This document shows positions 18,055-27,332 of a stretch of DNA of 64,000 bases, one piece after another. Positions within the stretch are counted from its first letter, which is position 1, and each line of letters begins with the position of its first letter. This DNA comes from Superficieibacter sp. 1612_C1 (GTDB taxonomy: Bacteria; Pseudomonadota; Gammaproteobacteria; Enterobacterales; Enterobacteriaceae). The DNA lies in NCBI RefSeq assembly GCF_015234305.1, contig NZ_JADGMI010000002.1, forward strand, positions 496,001 to 560,000, in the 5' to 3' direction. The translations under genes and the position numbers were made by a program. The notes beneath the pieces are model-generated. The model was not told the origin of the DNA, did no database searches, and worked only from the letters and a program-made list of their open reading frames with translations.

Positions 18055-19461
18055 ATGTCCAAGCAACAGATCGGCGTCGTCGGTATGGCAGTGATGGGGC
18101 GCAACCTGGCGCTCAACATCGAAAGCCGTGGTTATACCGTCTCCGTTTTTAACCGCTCCCGTGAAAAGACCGAAGAGGTTATCGCCGAGAACCCTGGTAA
18201 GAAACTGGTTCCTTACTACACGGTGCAGGAGTTTGTTGAGTCCCTCGAAACGCCGCGTCGTATCCTGTTAATGGTAAAAGCGGGCGCGGGTACTGACAGC
18301 GCCATTGATTCCCTGAAACCGTATCTGGATAAAGGCGACATCATCATTGATGGTGGTAATACCTTCTTCCAGGACACTATTCGTCGTAACCGTGAGCTGT
18401 CTGAAGAAGGCTTCAACTTTATCGGTACTGGCGTGTCCGGTGGCGAAGAGGGCGCGCTTAAAGGGCCGTCAATCATGCCTGGCGGTCAGAAGGATGCTTA
18501 CGAGCTTGTCGCTCCTATCCTGACCAAGATCGCCGCCGTTGCGGAAGATGGCGAACCTTGCGTGACTTATATCGGTCCGGATGGTGCAGGGCATTATGTG
18601 AAGATGGTGCACAACGGTATCGAATACGGCGACATGCAGCTGATCGCAGAAGCCTACGCTCTGCTGAAAGGTGGCCTCAATCTGTCTAACGATGAGCTGG
18701 CTTCTATTTTCACCGAGTGGAATGAAGGCGAGCTGAGCAGCTATCTGATCGACATCACCAAAGATATCTTCACTAAGAAAGATGAAGAGGGTAAATACCT
18801 GGTTGATGTGATTCTGGATGAAGCGGCTAACAAAGGTACCGGTAAATGGACCAGCCAGAGTTCACTGGATCTGGGCGAGCCGCTGTCGCTGATAACTGAG
18901 TCTGTGTTTGCTCGCTATATCTCATCTCTTAAAGAGCAGCGCGTAGCCGCCTCGAAAGTGCTGAGCGGTCCGCAGGCGAAACCGGCTGCTGATAAAGCTG
19001 AGTTTGTTGAGAAAGTTCGTCGTGCGCTCTATCTGGGTAAAATTGTTTCTTACGCTCAGGGCTTCTCACAGCTTCGCGCTGCGTCTGATGAGCACTGCTG
19101 GGATCTCAACTACGGCGAGATTGCGAAGATCTTCCGTGCGGGCTGTATCATTCGTGCCCAGTTCCTACAGAAGATCACCGATGCTTATGCCGAAAATGCG
19201 GGTATTGCTAACTTGCTGTTAGCGCCTTACTTCAAGCAGATTGCTGACGACTATCAGCAAGCGCTGCGTGATGTTGTGGCGTATGCAGTCCAGAATGGTA
19301 TCCCGGTGCCGACCTTCTCCGCAGCCGTTGCCTACTATGACAGCTATCGTTCCGCTGTTTTGCCTGCCAACCTGATTCAGGCGCAGCGTGACTACTTTGG
19401 TGCGCATACTTATAAACGTACTGATAAAGACGGTGTGTTCCACACTGAATGGCTGGATTAA
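18055..19461 (+). CDS. gnd: 6-Phosphogluconate dehydrogenase (decarboxylating)
   Basis: Third enzyme of the oxidative pentose phosphate pathway: 6-phosphogluconate plus NADP+ to ribulose-5-phosphate, CO2 and NADPH. The 468 residues match the E. coli length. The N-terminal [20 protein letters not shown] is the NADP-binding Rossmann motif. The substrate-site block with [30 protein letters not shown] and [16 protein letters not shown] is intact. The start follows CAGGAG at 18043-18048. It marks the right border of the classical O-antigen locus and is often exchanged with it by recombination. GC-balanced coding contrasts with the AT-rich genes immediately upstream. Confidence 0.98.
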   Translation: MSKQQIGVVGMAVMGRNLALNIESRGYTVSVFNRSREKTEEVIAENPGKKLVPYYTVQEFVESLETPRRILLMVKAGAGTDSAIDSLKPYLDKGDIIIDGGNTFFQDTIRRNRELSEEGFNFIGTGVSGGEEGALKGPSIMPGGQKDAYELVAPILTKIAAVAEDGEPCVTYIGPDGAGHYVKMVHNGIEYGDMQLIAEAYALLKGGLNLSNDELASIFTEWNEGELSSYLIDITKDIFTKKDEEGKYLVDVILDEAANKGTGKWTSQSSLDLGEPLSLITESVFARYISSLKEQRVAASKVLSGPQAKPAADKAEFVEKVRRALYLGKIVSYAQGFSQLRAASDEHCWDLNYGEIAKIFRAGCIIRAQFLQKITDAYAENAGIANLLLAPYFKQIADDYQQALRDVVAYAVQNGIPVPTFSAAVAYYDSYRSAVLPANLIQAQRDYFGAHTYKRTDKDGVFHTEWLD

Positions 19462-19485
19462 TCTGATTTAGATAACTGTTAGAAT

Positions 19486-19517
19486 AAAGCCCGGGGAAAT
19501 AATAGCCCGGGCTTTTT
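19486..19517 (+). terminator. Intrinsic terminator after gnd
   Basis: AAAGCCCGGG at 19486-19495 pairs with CCCGGGCTTT at 19506-19515, with T residues continuing to 19517. It lies 24 nt after the gnd stop codon. It separates gnd from the independently transcribed ugd. Confidence 0.92.
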
Positions 19518-19722
19518 TGCTTGCATTCCTTAATTTACACGCTCGTTTCTTAATAATTATAAGAAAAACCTTAGTGTCACTCGGTATTGTGCATGTACGC
19601 TCAAAAATACCCCACTTGACAGCCTATAAGCTCAGGGGGTAAAAACACTCACAGCTGATGGGTATCGCGGTGGCTGTATAGTCATCTCCCTCCAAATTTA
19701 AACTCACAAAAGTTGCTCTCTA

Positions 19723-20889
19723 ATGAAAATAACAATTTCTGGTACAGGCTACGTTGGTTTATCAAATGGGATTTTGATTGCTCAAAATCATGAGGTTGTG
19801 GCGTTAGATATTGTCCCGGCTAAAGTGGACATGTTAAATCAGAAAAAGTCGCCTATTATCGATAAAGAGATCCAGCAATATTTGGCTGAGAAAGATCTGA
19901 ATTTTCGTGCGACCATAGATAAGCGCGAAGCCTACCGTGATGCTGACTATGTGATCATTGCAACCCCGACAGACTACGATCCTAAAACCAACTATTTCAA
20001 CACCTCATCGGTGGAAAGCGTGATTCGGGACGTCCTTGAGATTAACCCTTCAGCAGTAATGATCATTAAGTCAACTATCCCGGTAGGTTTTACCGAGGCG
20101 ATTAAACAAGAGCTGAACGCTGATAACATAATCTTCTCCCCAGAATTCTTACGCGAAGGCAGGGCGCTTTATGATAACCTGCATCCGTCGCGTATTGTTA
20201 TCGGCGAGCGTTCTGAGCGCGCCGAACGTTTTGCGGCGCTGCTGCAAGAAGGGGCCATCAAGAAAGATGTGCCGGTTCTGTTTACCGATTCGACAGAAGC
20301 CGAAGCGATTAAACTTTTTGCCAATACCTACCTGGCGATGCGCGTTGCCTATTTCAACGAGCTGGACAGCTATGCTGAAAGCCTGGGCCTGAATACGCGC
20401 CAGATTATTGAAGGCGTCTGCCTGGATCCGCGTATCGGTAGCCACTATAACAATCCTTCCTTTGGCTATGGCGGCTATTGTCTGCCGAAAGATACCAAGC
20501 AGCTTCTGGCGAACTATGAGACTGTCCCTAATAACCTGATTTCAGCTATTGTTGATGCTAACCGTACGCGTAAAGATTTTATTGCTGATTCAATACTGGC
20601 GCGGAAACCTGCTGTAGTAGGCGTGTATCGTTTGATCATGAAGAGCGGATCCGACAATTTCCGTGCTTCTTCAATTCAGGGGATCATGAAACGCGTTAAG
20701 GCGAAGGGCGTTGAGGTTATCGTTTATGAGCCAGTGATGGATGAAGATGAGTTTTTCCACTCTCGTGTGATCAAAGATCTTGATGCCTTTAAAAAAGAGG
20801 CCGACGTTATCATCTCGAATCGTATGGCTGAAGAGCTAACCGATGTCGCATCGAAGGTGTACACTCGCGACCTCTTTGGTGGCGATTGA
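19723..20889 (+). CDS. ugd: UDP-glucose 6-dehydrogenase
   Basis: Oxidises UDP-glucose to UDP-glucuronate with two NAD+, supplying colanic acid, aminoarabinose lipid A modification and, through Uge, UDP-galacturonate. It has 388 residues. The Rossmann motif [10 protein letters not shown] is at residues 7-16, and the catalytic cysteine is Cys253 in [15 protein letters not shown]. The separate transcription unit (terminator upstream, 261-nt leader) fits the multi-regulator control known for ugd. A shared convergent terminator lies between ugd and uge. A diverged, broken copy of its 3' end is at 22163-22399. Confidence 0.97.
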   Translation: MKITISGTGYVGLSNGILIAQNHEVVALDIVPAKVDMLNQKKSPIIDKEIQQYLAEKDLNFRATIDKREAYRDADYVIIATPTDYDPKTNYFNTSSVESVIRDVLEINPSAVMIIKSTIPVGFTEAIKQELNADNIIFSPEFLREGRALYDNLHPSRIVIGERSERAERFAALLQEGAIKKDVPVLFTDSTEAEAIKLFANTYLAMRVAYFNELDSYAESLGLNTRQIIEGVCLDPRIGSHYNNPSFGYGGYCLPKDTKQLLANYETVPNNLISAIVDANRTRKDFIADSILARKPAVVGVYRLIMKSGSDNFRASSIQGIMKRVKAKGVEVIVYEPVMDEDEFFHSRVIKDLDAFKKEADVIISNRMAEELTDVASKVYTRDLFGGD

Positions 20890-20924
20890 TAAAACGTTTA
20901 CAGTAACATTTGTATAACAACAAT

Positions 20925-20951
20925 AAAAAGCCCTCACGGTGAGGGCTTTTT
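20925..20951. terminator. Bidirectional terminator between ugd and uge
   Basis: AAAAAGCCCTC (20925-20935) and GAGGGCTTTTT (20941-20951) form an 11-bp stem with a 5-nt loop. The A-run on one side and T-run on the other let it act in both directions, serving the convergent ugd (plus) and uge (minus) genes. Confidence 0.92.
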
Positions 20952-20955
20952 ATTT

Positions 20956-21960
20956 TTACACATTATAATATTGCTTATACCACTCCACGAAATTAGCGAC
21001 GCCTTTCTTGACGCTAGTCTCAGGTTTAAAGCCAATCACTTCATACAGAGCCTGAGTATCAGCGCTTGTTTCTAATACATCTCCCGCCTGAATTGGCATC
21101 ATATTTTTTTCTGCTTCAATTCCAAGAGCTTCTTCGAGTGCATTAATATAGTCCATTAATTCAACGGGGGAACTATTACCGATGTTGTAGACTCGATAAG
21201 GTGCAGAGCTTGTTGCGGGCGAGCCATTTTCTACGGTCCATTCAGCATCTACCTGAGGGATAACATCCTGAAGGCGAACAATTGCCTCGGCTATATCATC
21301 AATATAGGTAAAGTCACGTTTCATTTTGCCGTAGTTGTAGACATCAATACTTTTACCCGCAATCATGGCCTTAGTAAATTTGAAAAGAGCCATGTCAGGT
21401 CTTCCCCATGGACCGTATACGGTGAAGAAGCGCAGCCCGGTGGTTGGTAACCCGTAGAGATGCGAATAAGTATGTGACATTAGCTCATTTGCTTTTTTTG
21501 TCGCAGCATATAAAGACACCGGATGATCAACTGAATCTTCAGTTGAAAATGGCATCTTACGGTTTAAGCCATATACTGAGCTTGAGGAGGCATAAAGTAG
21601 ATGTTTCACTTTGTTATGCCTGCATCCTTCAAGAATGTTCAAATGCCCCATCAGGTTAGACTCAGCATAAGCATGTGGGTTTTCAATTGAATAGCGAACT
21701 CCCGCTTGTGCTGCAAGATGAATAACCCGGTCGAACTTGCCCTCAGAAAAGAGTTGTTCCATTGCTATGCGGTCGGCGAGATCAATTTTTTTGAAAGTAA
21801 AAAGTGGCGATGTTATCTGCGCCAGACGAGCTTCTTTCAACGTAACTTCATAGTAATCATTAAGATTGTCGATCCCTGTGACTTCGTGACCTGCTTCGAG
21901 AAGGCGCTGAGATACGTGAAAACCGATAAACCCTGCCGCACCAGTGATCAGAAACTTCAT
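20956..21960 (-). CDS. uge: UDP-glucuronate 4-epimerase
   Basis: Interconverts UDP-glucuronate and UDP-galacturonate, used for LPS core, capsule or O-unit galacturonic acid. The 334-residue short-chain dehydrogenase fold shows the NAD-binding TGAAGFIG (residues 6-13), the SSSSVYG strand and catalytic Tyr151-x3-Lys155 in SLYAATKKAN. The RFFTVYGPWGRPDMALFKF block is typical of Uge/WbnF-type enzymes. It is convergent with ugd, whose product is its substrate. Related epimerases with other UDP-sugar specificity cannot be fully excluded. Confidence 0.9.
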   Translation of the reverse strand: MKFLITGAAGFIGFHVSQRLLEAGHEVTGIDNLNDYYEVTLKEARLAQITSPLFTFKKIDLADRIAMEQLFSEGKFDRVIHLAAQAGVRYSIENPHAYAESNLMGHLNILEGCRHNKVKHLLYASSSSVYGLNRKMPFSTEDSVDHPVSLYAATKKANELMSHTYSHLYGLPTTGLRFFTVYGPWGRPDMALFKFTKAMIAGKSIDVYNYGKMKRDFTYIDDIAEAIVRLQDVIPQVDAEWTVENGSPATSSAPYRVYNIGNSSPVELMDYINALEEALGIEAEKNMMPIQAGDVLETSADTQALYEVIGFKPETSVKKGVANFVEWYKQYYNV

Positions 21961-22162
21961 GTATTTCTCCGGATATGAGTTTTTCCTTATCGGTCCTTAT
22001 CTTACCGCGATTTATATTAGTTTCTAATCACTAATTTAGGTTTGGCTTATCACCTACTAAAAAATGTACTTATTGGCTAACTAAATATCATTTTTTGATA
22101 GGCTAAATCTTATATGCCTAATGCCATAGCATGATATGAGTTTACGCAGCAGCTCTGGATTC

Positions 22163-22399
22163 ATGTTAAAAGTTGTTGGCATTTTCCGTTTAATCATGAA
22201 TCACATCAAGGCATAGGGCATAGGGGCCATCGTTTATGAACCGGTAATGGCGGAAGATGCGTTCTTCCACTCACGCGTAGAACGCGATCTGGCTTTACTC
22301 AAAAATGAAGCGGATGTGATTGTCTCGAACCGTATGGCTGATGAACTGTCAGACGTGGTGGAGAAAGTGTATACGCGGGATTTATTTGGTGGAGATTAA
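22163..22399 (+). pseudogene. Broken 3' remnant of a second, diverged ugd
   Basis: Reading frame from 22163 translates to a Ugd C-terminus, starting KVVGIFRLIM and ending [12 protein letters not shown]. Compared with the intact ugd upstream, about 16 codons are missing after RLIM and a TAG stop interrupts at 22214-22216 (IKA-stop-G, where the intact gene has VKAKG). The last 56 residues agree with the intact Ugd at about 43 positions by eye, so this is a diverged homologue, not a recent duplication. No N-terminal two thirds is present. It sits between uge and the second JUMPStart. Confidence 0.88.
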
Positions 22400-23111
22400 A
22401 CGATTATAGTAAAGGGCATTTGTCTCTCCTGCTTCAAACCCTGGCCTTCACAGGACAGGGGGCACATCAGATGTTGTTACCTCCGAAAATTCCCTCCTGA
22501 ATCTCCTTCCCTAATATTAAATCCTCCTTGTTTGGCGCTAAATCATTAAGATATTCCAGCGGTTAGCTGTCACCATGAGCATGCAAATAATTGCGATGAT
22601 TCTTAGCGCTCCCTTTGCTGAAAAGGTATACCGTAAGCGCAGTATTTGGCTTCGTCGTCATCTCAAATGGCCTATGCATTCAGTGGAAATATGAATAGAA
22701 CCGACTATAATGGCGCAGCGTTGGGTACCCCCATACGTCTCAATTTAGTGACGCTGCGTTGGGATGATGTGCGATTCAAAGGTTCCCTATCATAACGATA
22801 CGATTATGTGTGCCAGGGTGGAATAATGCTCCTTTGAATGTATTACGATTTGCACCGGGGGATCCCGCTGATTGCGGGGCGATACAATGCTTCACCGTAT
22901 GTCTGGCAGTGAAAAACGTAACAGGTGTCCGCTGTGACTATTAAGTTCTGTTATGCTACCGTAGCAAAACAAAACTTACACAAATGATTGATAATCAATC
23001 TAAATTGTCGCTTGTATCTGCTAATGATACCAGGGACAATGGAGCAAATTTTTGGCTCATGCGCGGTCGGGAACGTTTGTTTCAGCCGGGTTCCCTGTTC
23101 AGGATACAAAT
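22400..23111. other. Degenerate intergenic segment between ugd remnant and second JUMPStart
   Basis: About 700 nt with only short, unrecognised open frames: one of about 39 codons near 22574 and one of 34 codons at 22691-22795. The second contains TLRWDDVRF, loosely like a tyrosine recombinase segment but far too short to assign. An extended -10-like TGTTATGCT (TATGCT at 22952-22957) may be a promoter for locus 2. A GCTAC-C-GTAGC dyad overlaps its 3' side. The segment looks like decayed recombination debris rather than functional genes. Confidence 0.45.
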
Positions 23112-23150
23112 CAGTGCACTGGTAGCTGTCAAGCCAGGGGCGGTAGCGTG
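23112..23150 (+). promoter_or_regulatory. JUMPStart element with ops site, locus 2
   Basis: A second 39-nt JUMPStart, containing CTGGTAGCTGTCAAGCCAGG and ending with ops GGCGGTAGCGTG at 23139-23150. It differs from the locus 1 copy at only a few positions. It lies 47 nt upstream of the wzx2 start codon, so transcription of locus 2 is predicted to be RfaH-dependent too. Confidence 0.95.
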
Positions 23151-23197
23151 CCTTTTGTTCTCTTTGCATACTGTTCATTTAATGATGTAGAAAATCT

Positions 23198-24451
23198 ATG
23201 AGTTTAATAAAAAACAGTGTTTACAACCTGGCAGGATTCGCGATCCCTACCTTGATCGCAGTGCCAGCGTTAGGCTTTTTGGCTCGGGTAATTGGTGTTG
23301 AGGCTTTTGGTATTTTTACGCTTGCCTTTGCCATTGTAGGCTATGCCAGTATTTTTGATGCAGGATTGAGCAGGGCGGTAATAAGAGAGATTTCGATGTT
23401 CCGTGAGGACATGCGAGAACAGCAATATATTATCTCTACCGCAGGTATTGTCGTTTTTGTGTTGGGATTGCTGGCAGCCTTTCTCCTGCTGTTAAGCATC
23501 CCACATCTTGGCAGCTTGTTGAAAATTTCAGCGGGCATGGCCTCTGAAGCGCGAAGTTGTTTTTTAATGCTTGCGCTGATTATCCCTGTTTACCTTCTAA
23601 ACCAGGTATGGCTAGCCTGGCTTGAGGGGCATGAAAACTTTATTAATATCAACGTTCAGCGTTCAATCAGTAACTCAGCCATTGCCGGATTGCCTGCGCT
23701 GTGCTGTATGTTTACGCCGTCGCTGACATCGGCGATCGCTGGGCTGGTGATTGGTCGTTTAATTTCTTTTTTGATCACTCTGGTGATTTGCCGGAAGATT
23801 ATTTTCAGCAGCGGTATTCATTTCAATCGTGCCACTTTTTCCCGTCTGATCCGTTTTGGAGGATGGCTAACTGTGAGTAACATCATCAGTCCAATGATGG
23901 TGTATTTCGACCGCTTTGTGGTCTCTAACCTGCTCGGTGCCGATAAAATAGCTTATTATACTGCGCCTTCAGAAGGCGTAGGACGCTTGTTAAATATACC
24001 TGCGGCACTTGCCAGGGCACTGTTCCCAAAACTCAGTTATGCTCAGGACAGTGGGGAACGGACGAGACTCGAAAAACAAAGCTTTTTGCTGATGTCCGTT
24101 GCTTGCATTCCCATCGTAGTTATCTGTCTGCTTTTTGCTAAGCCGTTAATGACGTTGTGGATGGGGGCCGATGTAGGCGAGCATTCTGCCGTCATTTTAC
24201 AGGTGCTTATTATTGGTTTTTATTTTAACGCCATCGCGCAAATTCCTTACTCCCTTATTCAGGCGGCCGGGCTGGCGAAATTCACTGCGTTTATTCATCT
24301 TATTGAAGTGGTTCCTTATCTCGTCGTTTTATATTTCTTAACGCTACACTTTGGCTTACTGGGTACAGCAATCGCATGGACAGGACGCGTGGCGATTGAT
24401 GCATTGCTGTTAAATATTGTTGCAAAGAAAACCAGCAGACATAACAGTTAA
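23198..24451 (+). CDS. wzx: Wzx-type polysaccharide flippase, locus 2
   Basis: MOP-superfamily flippase with 417 residues and about 12 hydrophobic helices, first gene after the second JUMPStart. The N-terminal SVYNLAGFAIPTLIAVPALG, followed by ARVIGVEAFGIFTLAFAIVG, and the RFGGWLTVSNIISPMMVYFDRF block are typical of O-antigen and K-antigen Wzx. It is not closely similar to the locus 1 Wzx or to WzxC by inspection. Its base composition is nearer the host average than locus 1. Confidence 0.9.
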   Translation: MSLIKNSVYNLAGFAIPTLIAVPALGFLARVIGVEAFGIFTLAFAIVGYASIFDAGLSRAVIREISMFREDMREQQYIISTAGIVVFVLGLLAAFLLLLSIPHLGSLLKISAGMASEARSCFLMLALIIPVYLLNQVWLAWLEGHENFININVQRSISNSAIAGLPALCCMFTPSLTSAIAGLVIGRLISFLITLVICRKIIFSSGIHFNRATFSRLIRFGGWLTVSNIISPMMVYFDRFVVSNLLGADKIAYYTAPSEGVGRLLNIPAALARALFPKLSYAQDSGERTRLEKQSFLLMSVACIPIVVICLLFAKPLMTLWMGADVGEHSAVILQVLIIGFYFNAIAQIPYSLIQAAGLAKFTAFIHLIEVVPYLVVLYFLTLHFGLLGTAIAWTGRVAIDALLLNIVAKKTSRHNS

Positions 24452-24455
24452 TATT

Positions 24456-25274
24456 ATGAATTCTACATCAGCAGCAATTATTGTAACGTATAATCCAGAT
24501 ATCACCATACTGGATAAATTTATTGAAGTTTTGCTCCCTCAGGTGACTCAGGTTCTGATTATTGATAATAGCGAACCCGCTAAAGTTCTTGATTATCCAG
24601 GTGTTGAAGTTATTCGATTAAACGATAACATCGGTATTGCCGCGGCTCAGAATATTGGGGTGCAAAAGGCCATTGATAAAGGTTATGATTTTGTTTTTAC
24701 TTTCGATCAGGATTCGCGTATTGCCAGTACTTTTTGTCGCGATATGATTGAAGAGTATCAATGTTATGAACAGCAATATCCCATTGCCTGCCTGGGGCCG
24801 GCCATCAATCAACAGCCGCAAAACAAGGGGTTGATTGAGAAAGATTTTATTATTTCTTCAGGTGCGCTTTTCCCTCTTCAGGCATTTAAAGATGTCGGAT
24901 TGTTCAAAAGCGAATGGTTTATTGACATGATTGATGTTGAATGGAGTTATCGGGCACGAACTAAAGGGCTACTTTCTTTTGAGTCGACACGTGTGTTGAT
25001 GCATCACAATATCGGTGAGAATGATTATCCCAGATTATTTAATCGGGAAGTGCGAATTGGTTCGCCAGTGAGGCAATATTACCTGGTACGTAACTGGATC
25101 TTTTCCCTCAAATCCGAGAGTTTTACTACAAAATACAAGCTCTACGTTCTTACGCTGCTTTTGAAAAAAATTCCTCTGTTTGCGCTGCTGGCACCGCGAA
25201 AAACACGTATTAAATTTATTATGCAGGGGCTTCGGGATGGCATTATGGGCAAAGGAGGGAAGTACTCATCGTGA
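24456..25274 (+). CDS. GT2-family glycosyltransferase, rhamnosyltransferase-like, locus 2
   Basis: A 272-residue GT-A transferase. AAIIVTYNPD opens the nucleotide-binding domain and FTFDQDSRIA holds the metal-binding DxD. The mid-protein segment FIDMIDVEWSYRARTKG is characteristic of bacterial rhamnosyltransferases (RfbF/WbbL-like group). The ATG at 24456 is 4 nt after the wzx stop. An earlier in-frame start inside wzx was not chosen. The complete rml set downstream supports dTDP-rhamnose as donor. This is inference. Confidence 0.82.
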   Translation: MNSTSAAIIVTYNPDITILDKFIEVLLPQVTQVLIIDNSEPAKVLDYPGVEVIRLNDNIGIAAAQNIGVQKAIDKGYDFVFTFDQDSRIASTFCRDMIEEYQCYEQQYPIACLGPAINQQPQNKGLIEKDFIISSGALFPLQAFKDVGLFKSEWFIDMIDVEWSYRARTKGLLSFESTRVLMHHNIGENDYPRLFNREVRIGSPVRQYYLVRNWIFSLKSESFTTKYKLYVLTLLLKKIPLFALLAPRKTRIKFIMQGLRDGIMGKGGKYSS

Positions 25275-26200
25275 ATGAGGCTTCTGAATTTATGACTCAG
25301 GATATTACTGTTGATGTGATCCTCGCCGCCCATAATGGCGCGAAATATATTCAGGAACAGATTGATTCGATTTTGAATCAAACGCATACCGCACTTCGGA
25401 TTATTGTTACTGATGATGGTTCTGAAGACAACACGGTCAATATTGTTAACGCCATTGCGTCAAAAGATCCACGGGTCTCATGTTATGTGTGCTCTGATGC
25501 GAAAGGCGTAGTGCAAAACTTTAATAATGGTATTCGTCATAGCAGGGCGGAGTATATTTTTTTCTGTGATCAGGATGACGTTTGGGAAAGCAATAAAATT
25601 GCCCTGATGCTCGCAGAGATCCGTAAGCACGAGTGGGTAGAAGGTAAAAAAGTCCCGTGCCTGGGGTTCTCGAACTTGCGAGTGGTCGATGAAAACCTCA
25701 GCGTTCTTGACGAAGACTTTTACCGCTTCTCAAATTTAAACCCGCGTCATAATCTGGCGCTGGGTTACTTGACCTGGCGTTCATCGGTATATGGCTGTAC
25801 TACGATAATGAACTCCGTACTGTTGAAGGTGGCCGGTCTGGTTCCCGATAATATCGCCATGCACGATCACTGGTATGCTTTCCACGCCGCGCGCGCGGGA
25901 AATGTGTTTTATCTGGCGGAAAAGCTGGTCAACTATCGCCAGCATTCGGCTAACGTAGTGGGCGCGCACCAGCGCGGTTTCTCAGCACGTATTAAACGGG
26001 TCCGTAAAACACTATCTGGCATTCAGCGTTCGGTTATTTCGGCAAGAATGATGCTGGCTCTGCTGACCTTTAACGATATGTATCGCAGGATACCGTTAGC
26101 GCAAAGAATCGCTTTTTTAAAAGAGAACGTGATGCCCTATAATAAAGAGCGTCCTGCCTACAGCATGATCTTTTCAATACTTTGGTTGATTAATGGATAA
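25271..26200 (+). CDS. GT2-family glycosyltransferase, locus 2
   Basis: A 309-residue GT-A transferase. VDVILAAHNGAKYIQEQIDS and VTDDGSEDNT are the N-terminal GT2 blocks, and FFCDQDDVWE carries the DxD metal motif. This combination (CDQDDVW) is typical of rhamnosyl and galactosyl transferases of the RfbG/WcaE type. The GTG start overlaps the previous stop (GTGA) and follows AAGGAGGG at 25253-25260. An ATG at 25292 (MTQDITVDV) is an alternative start. It overlaps the next gene by 8 nt. Confidence 0.82.
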   Translation: MNEASEFMTQDITVDVILAAHNGAKYIQEQIDSILNQTHTALRIIVTDDGSEDNTVNIVNAIASKDPRVSCYVCSDAKGVVQNFNNGIRHSRAEYIFFCDQDDVWESNKIALMLAEIRKHEWVEGKKVPCLGFSNLRVVDENLSVLDEDFYRFSNLNPRHNLALGYLTWRSSVYGCTTIMNSVLLKVAGLVPDNIAMHDHWYAFHAARAGNVFYLAEKLVNYRQHSANVVGAHQRGFSARIKRVRKTLSGIQRSVISARMMLALLTFNDMYRRIPLAQRIAFLKENVMPYNKERPAYSMIFSILWLING

Positions 26201-27332
26201 GCTAATTGTTCTTTCAGGCGTCAATATGGTGGAAGGCGGAATTTTAACCGTTTACCGGACCATGATTGCCACCTTTAGCCGGTTTTCTGGCGTCAAACTC
26301 ATCTGTCTGGTACACGATACTGTACTGTTTCAAGAGTTTACCGGCTTGCCAAATGTTGAGTTTCGCGAGTACAGAGACATCAAAACCAGCTGGTTTAAAC
26401 GCCTGAAATTTGAATTCCTGACCAGTTACAGGTTAAGCCAGGAGATCAAACCTGACGCATGGATTTGCCTGCATGATATGTCCGCACGGGTGGCAACACC
26501 TGCTCAGTTTGTCTACTGCCATAATCCTTCGCCGTTTTATCAGTCCAGCGCTGTTGATTTAAAATATGACCGTACATTTTACCTTTTTACAAAGTTTTAT
26601 CGGTTCTTGTACGGTATTAATATAAAAGCGAACCGCTATGTAATTGTTCAGCAACAGTGGATCGCCCGCTATTTTCAGAAAACCTACGGCGTCAACAATA
26701 TGATGGTGGCGCGGCCTGTTGCTGAAATGAATAAGCAGGATAATGTTACCAGAGATACTACCGGTCACGCTGGCGTTAAGTCGTTGCTTTATCCTGCTTT
26801 TCCGCGAACATTTAAGAATTTTAGCGTGCTGGTCGAGGCGATGGACAAGCTTAAACAGCATCAGCCATCCGTTTACGAACGGATTGAGATCCTACTGACC
26901 TTTGATAAAGGAATGACCCGGTTTGGCGATTTCATTATTGAAGAATGTGAGAAACGCCAGCTCAACAACATTCGTTTTATTGGTTTGCAAAGCAAACAGC
27001 GTCTTGATGAAATGTATCGCCACGACGCTGATGCCCTGATCTTCCCCTCTAAGCTTGAAACGTGGGGGCTTCCGCTGTCTGAAGCGAAAGCGTTTAATGT
27101 GCCGATCCTTTCGGCCGATCTCCCTTACGCTCACGAAACGATAGGGGATTACGATAAGGTGGCTTTTTTTGAACCGGATAACGCCACGCAGTTGGCAGAG
27201 AAGCTGACTGCCTTCTGCGAGGGGAAAAATATCTTTGCTCCTGCCACTTTTGTAGACGATCCGGCGTTTCTGACCAGCCAAAGCTGGGATGCGTTAGCGA
27301 ATAATATTCTTAAATCTTTGGACGTAAAATAA
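26193..27332 (+). CDS. GT4-like glycosyltransferase, locus 2
   Basis: A 379-residue GT-B type transferase. It begins MDKLIVLSGVNMVEGGILTVYRT with a glycine-rich acceptor loop. The C-terminal domain contains YPAFPRTFKNFSVLVEAM and FPSKLETWGLPLSEAKAFN, where the E-x7-E-like pair sits. It starts inside the previous gene, and its TAA shares its last base with the ATG of the next gene (TAATG). The donor is unknown. Confidence 0.82.
   Translation: MDKLIVLSGVNMVEGGILTVYRTMIATFSRFSGVKLICLVHDTVLFQEFTGLPNVEFREYRDIKTSWFKRLKFEFLTSYRLSQEIKPDAWICLHDMSARVATPAQFVYCHNPSPFYQSSAVDLKYDRTFYLFTKFYRFLYGINIKANRYVIVQQQWIARYFQKTYGVNNMMVARPVAEMNKQDNVTRDTTGHAGVKSLLYPAFPRTFKNFSVLVEAMDKLKQHQPSVYERIEILLTFDKGMTRFGDFIIEECEKRQLNNIRFIGLQSKQRLDEMYRHDADALIFPSKLETWGLPLSEAKAFNVPILSADLPYAHETIGDYDKVAFFEPDNATQLAEKLTAFCEGKNIFAPATFVDDPAFLTSQSWDALANNILKSLDVK

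Noticed and set aside
19520-19560. PmrA box upstream of ugd (two CTTAAT hexamers)
   Set aside because: The hexamers are about 14 nt apart, while known PmrA sites have a 5-nt spacer. Not called without better evidence.
22691-22795. Short frame with TLRWDDVRF as a phage integrase remnant
   Set aside because: Only 34 codons and one loosely similar segment. There are no catalytic residues or attachment repeats nearby.
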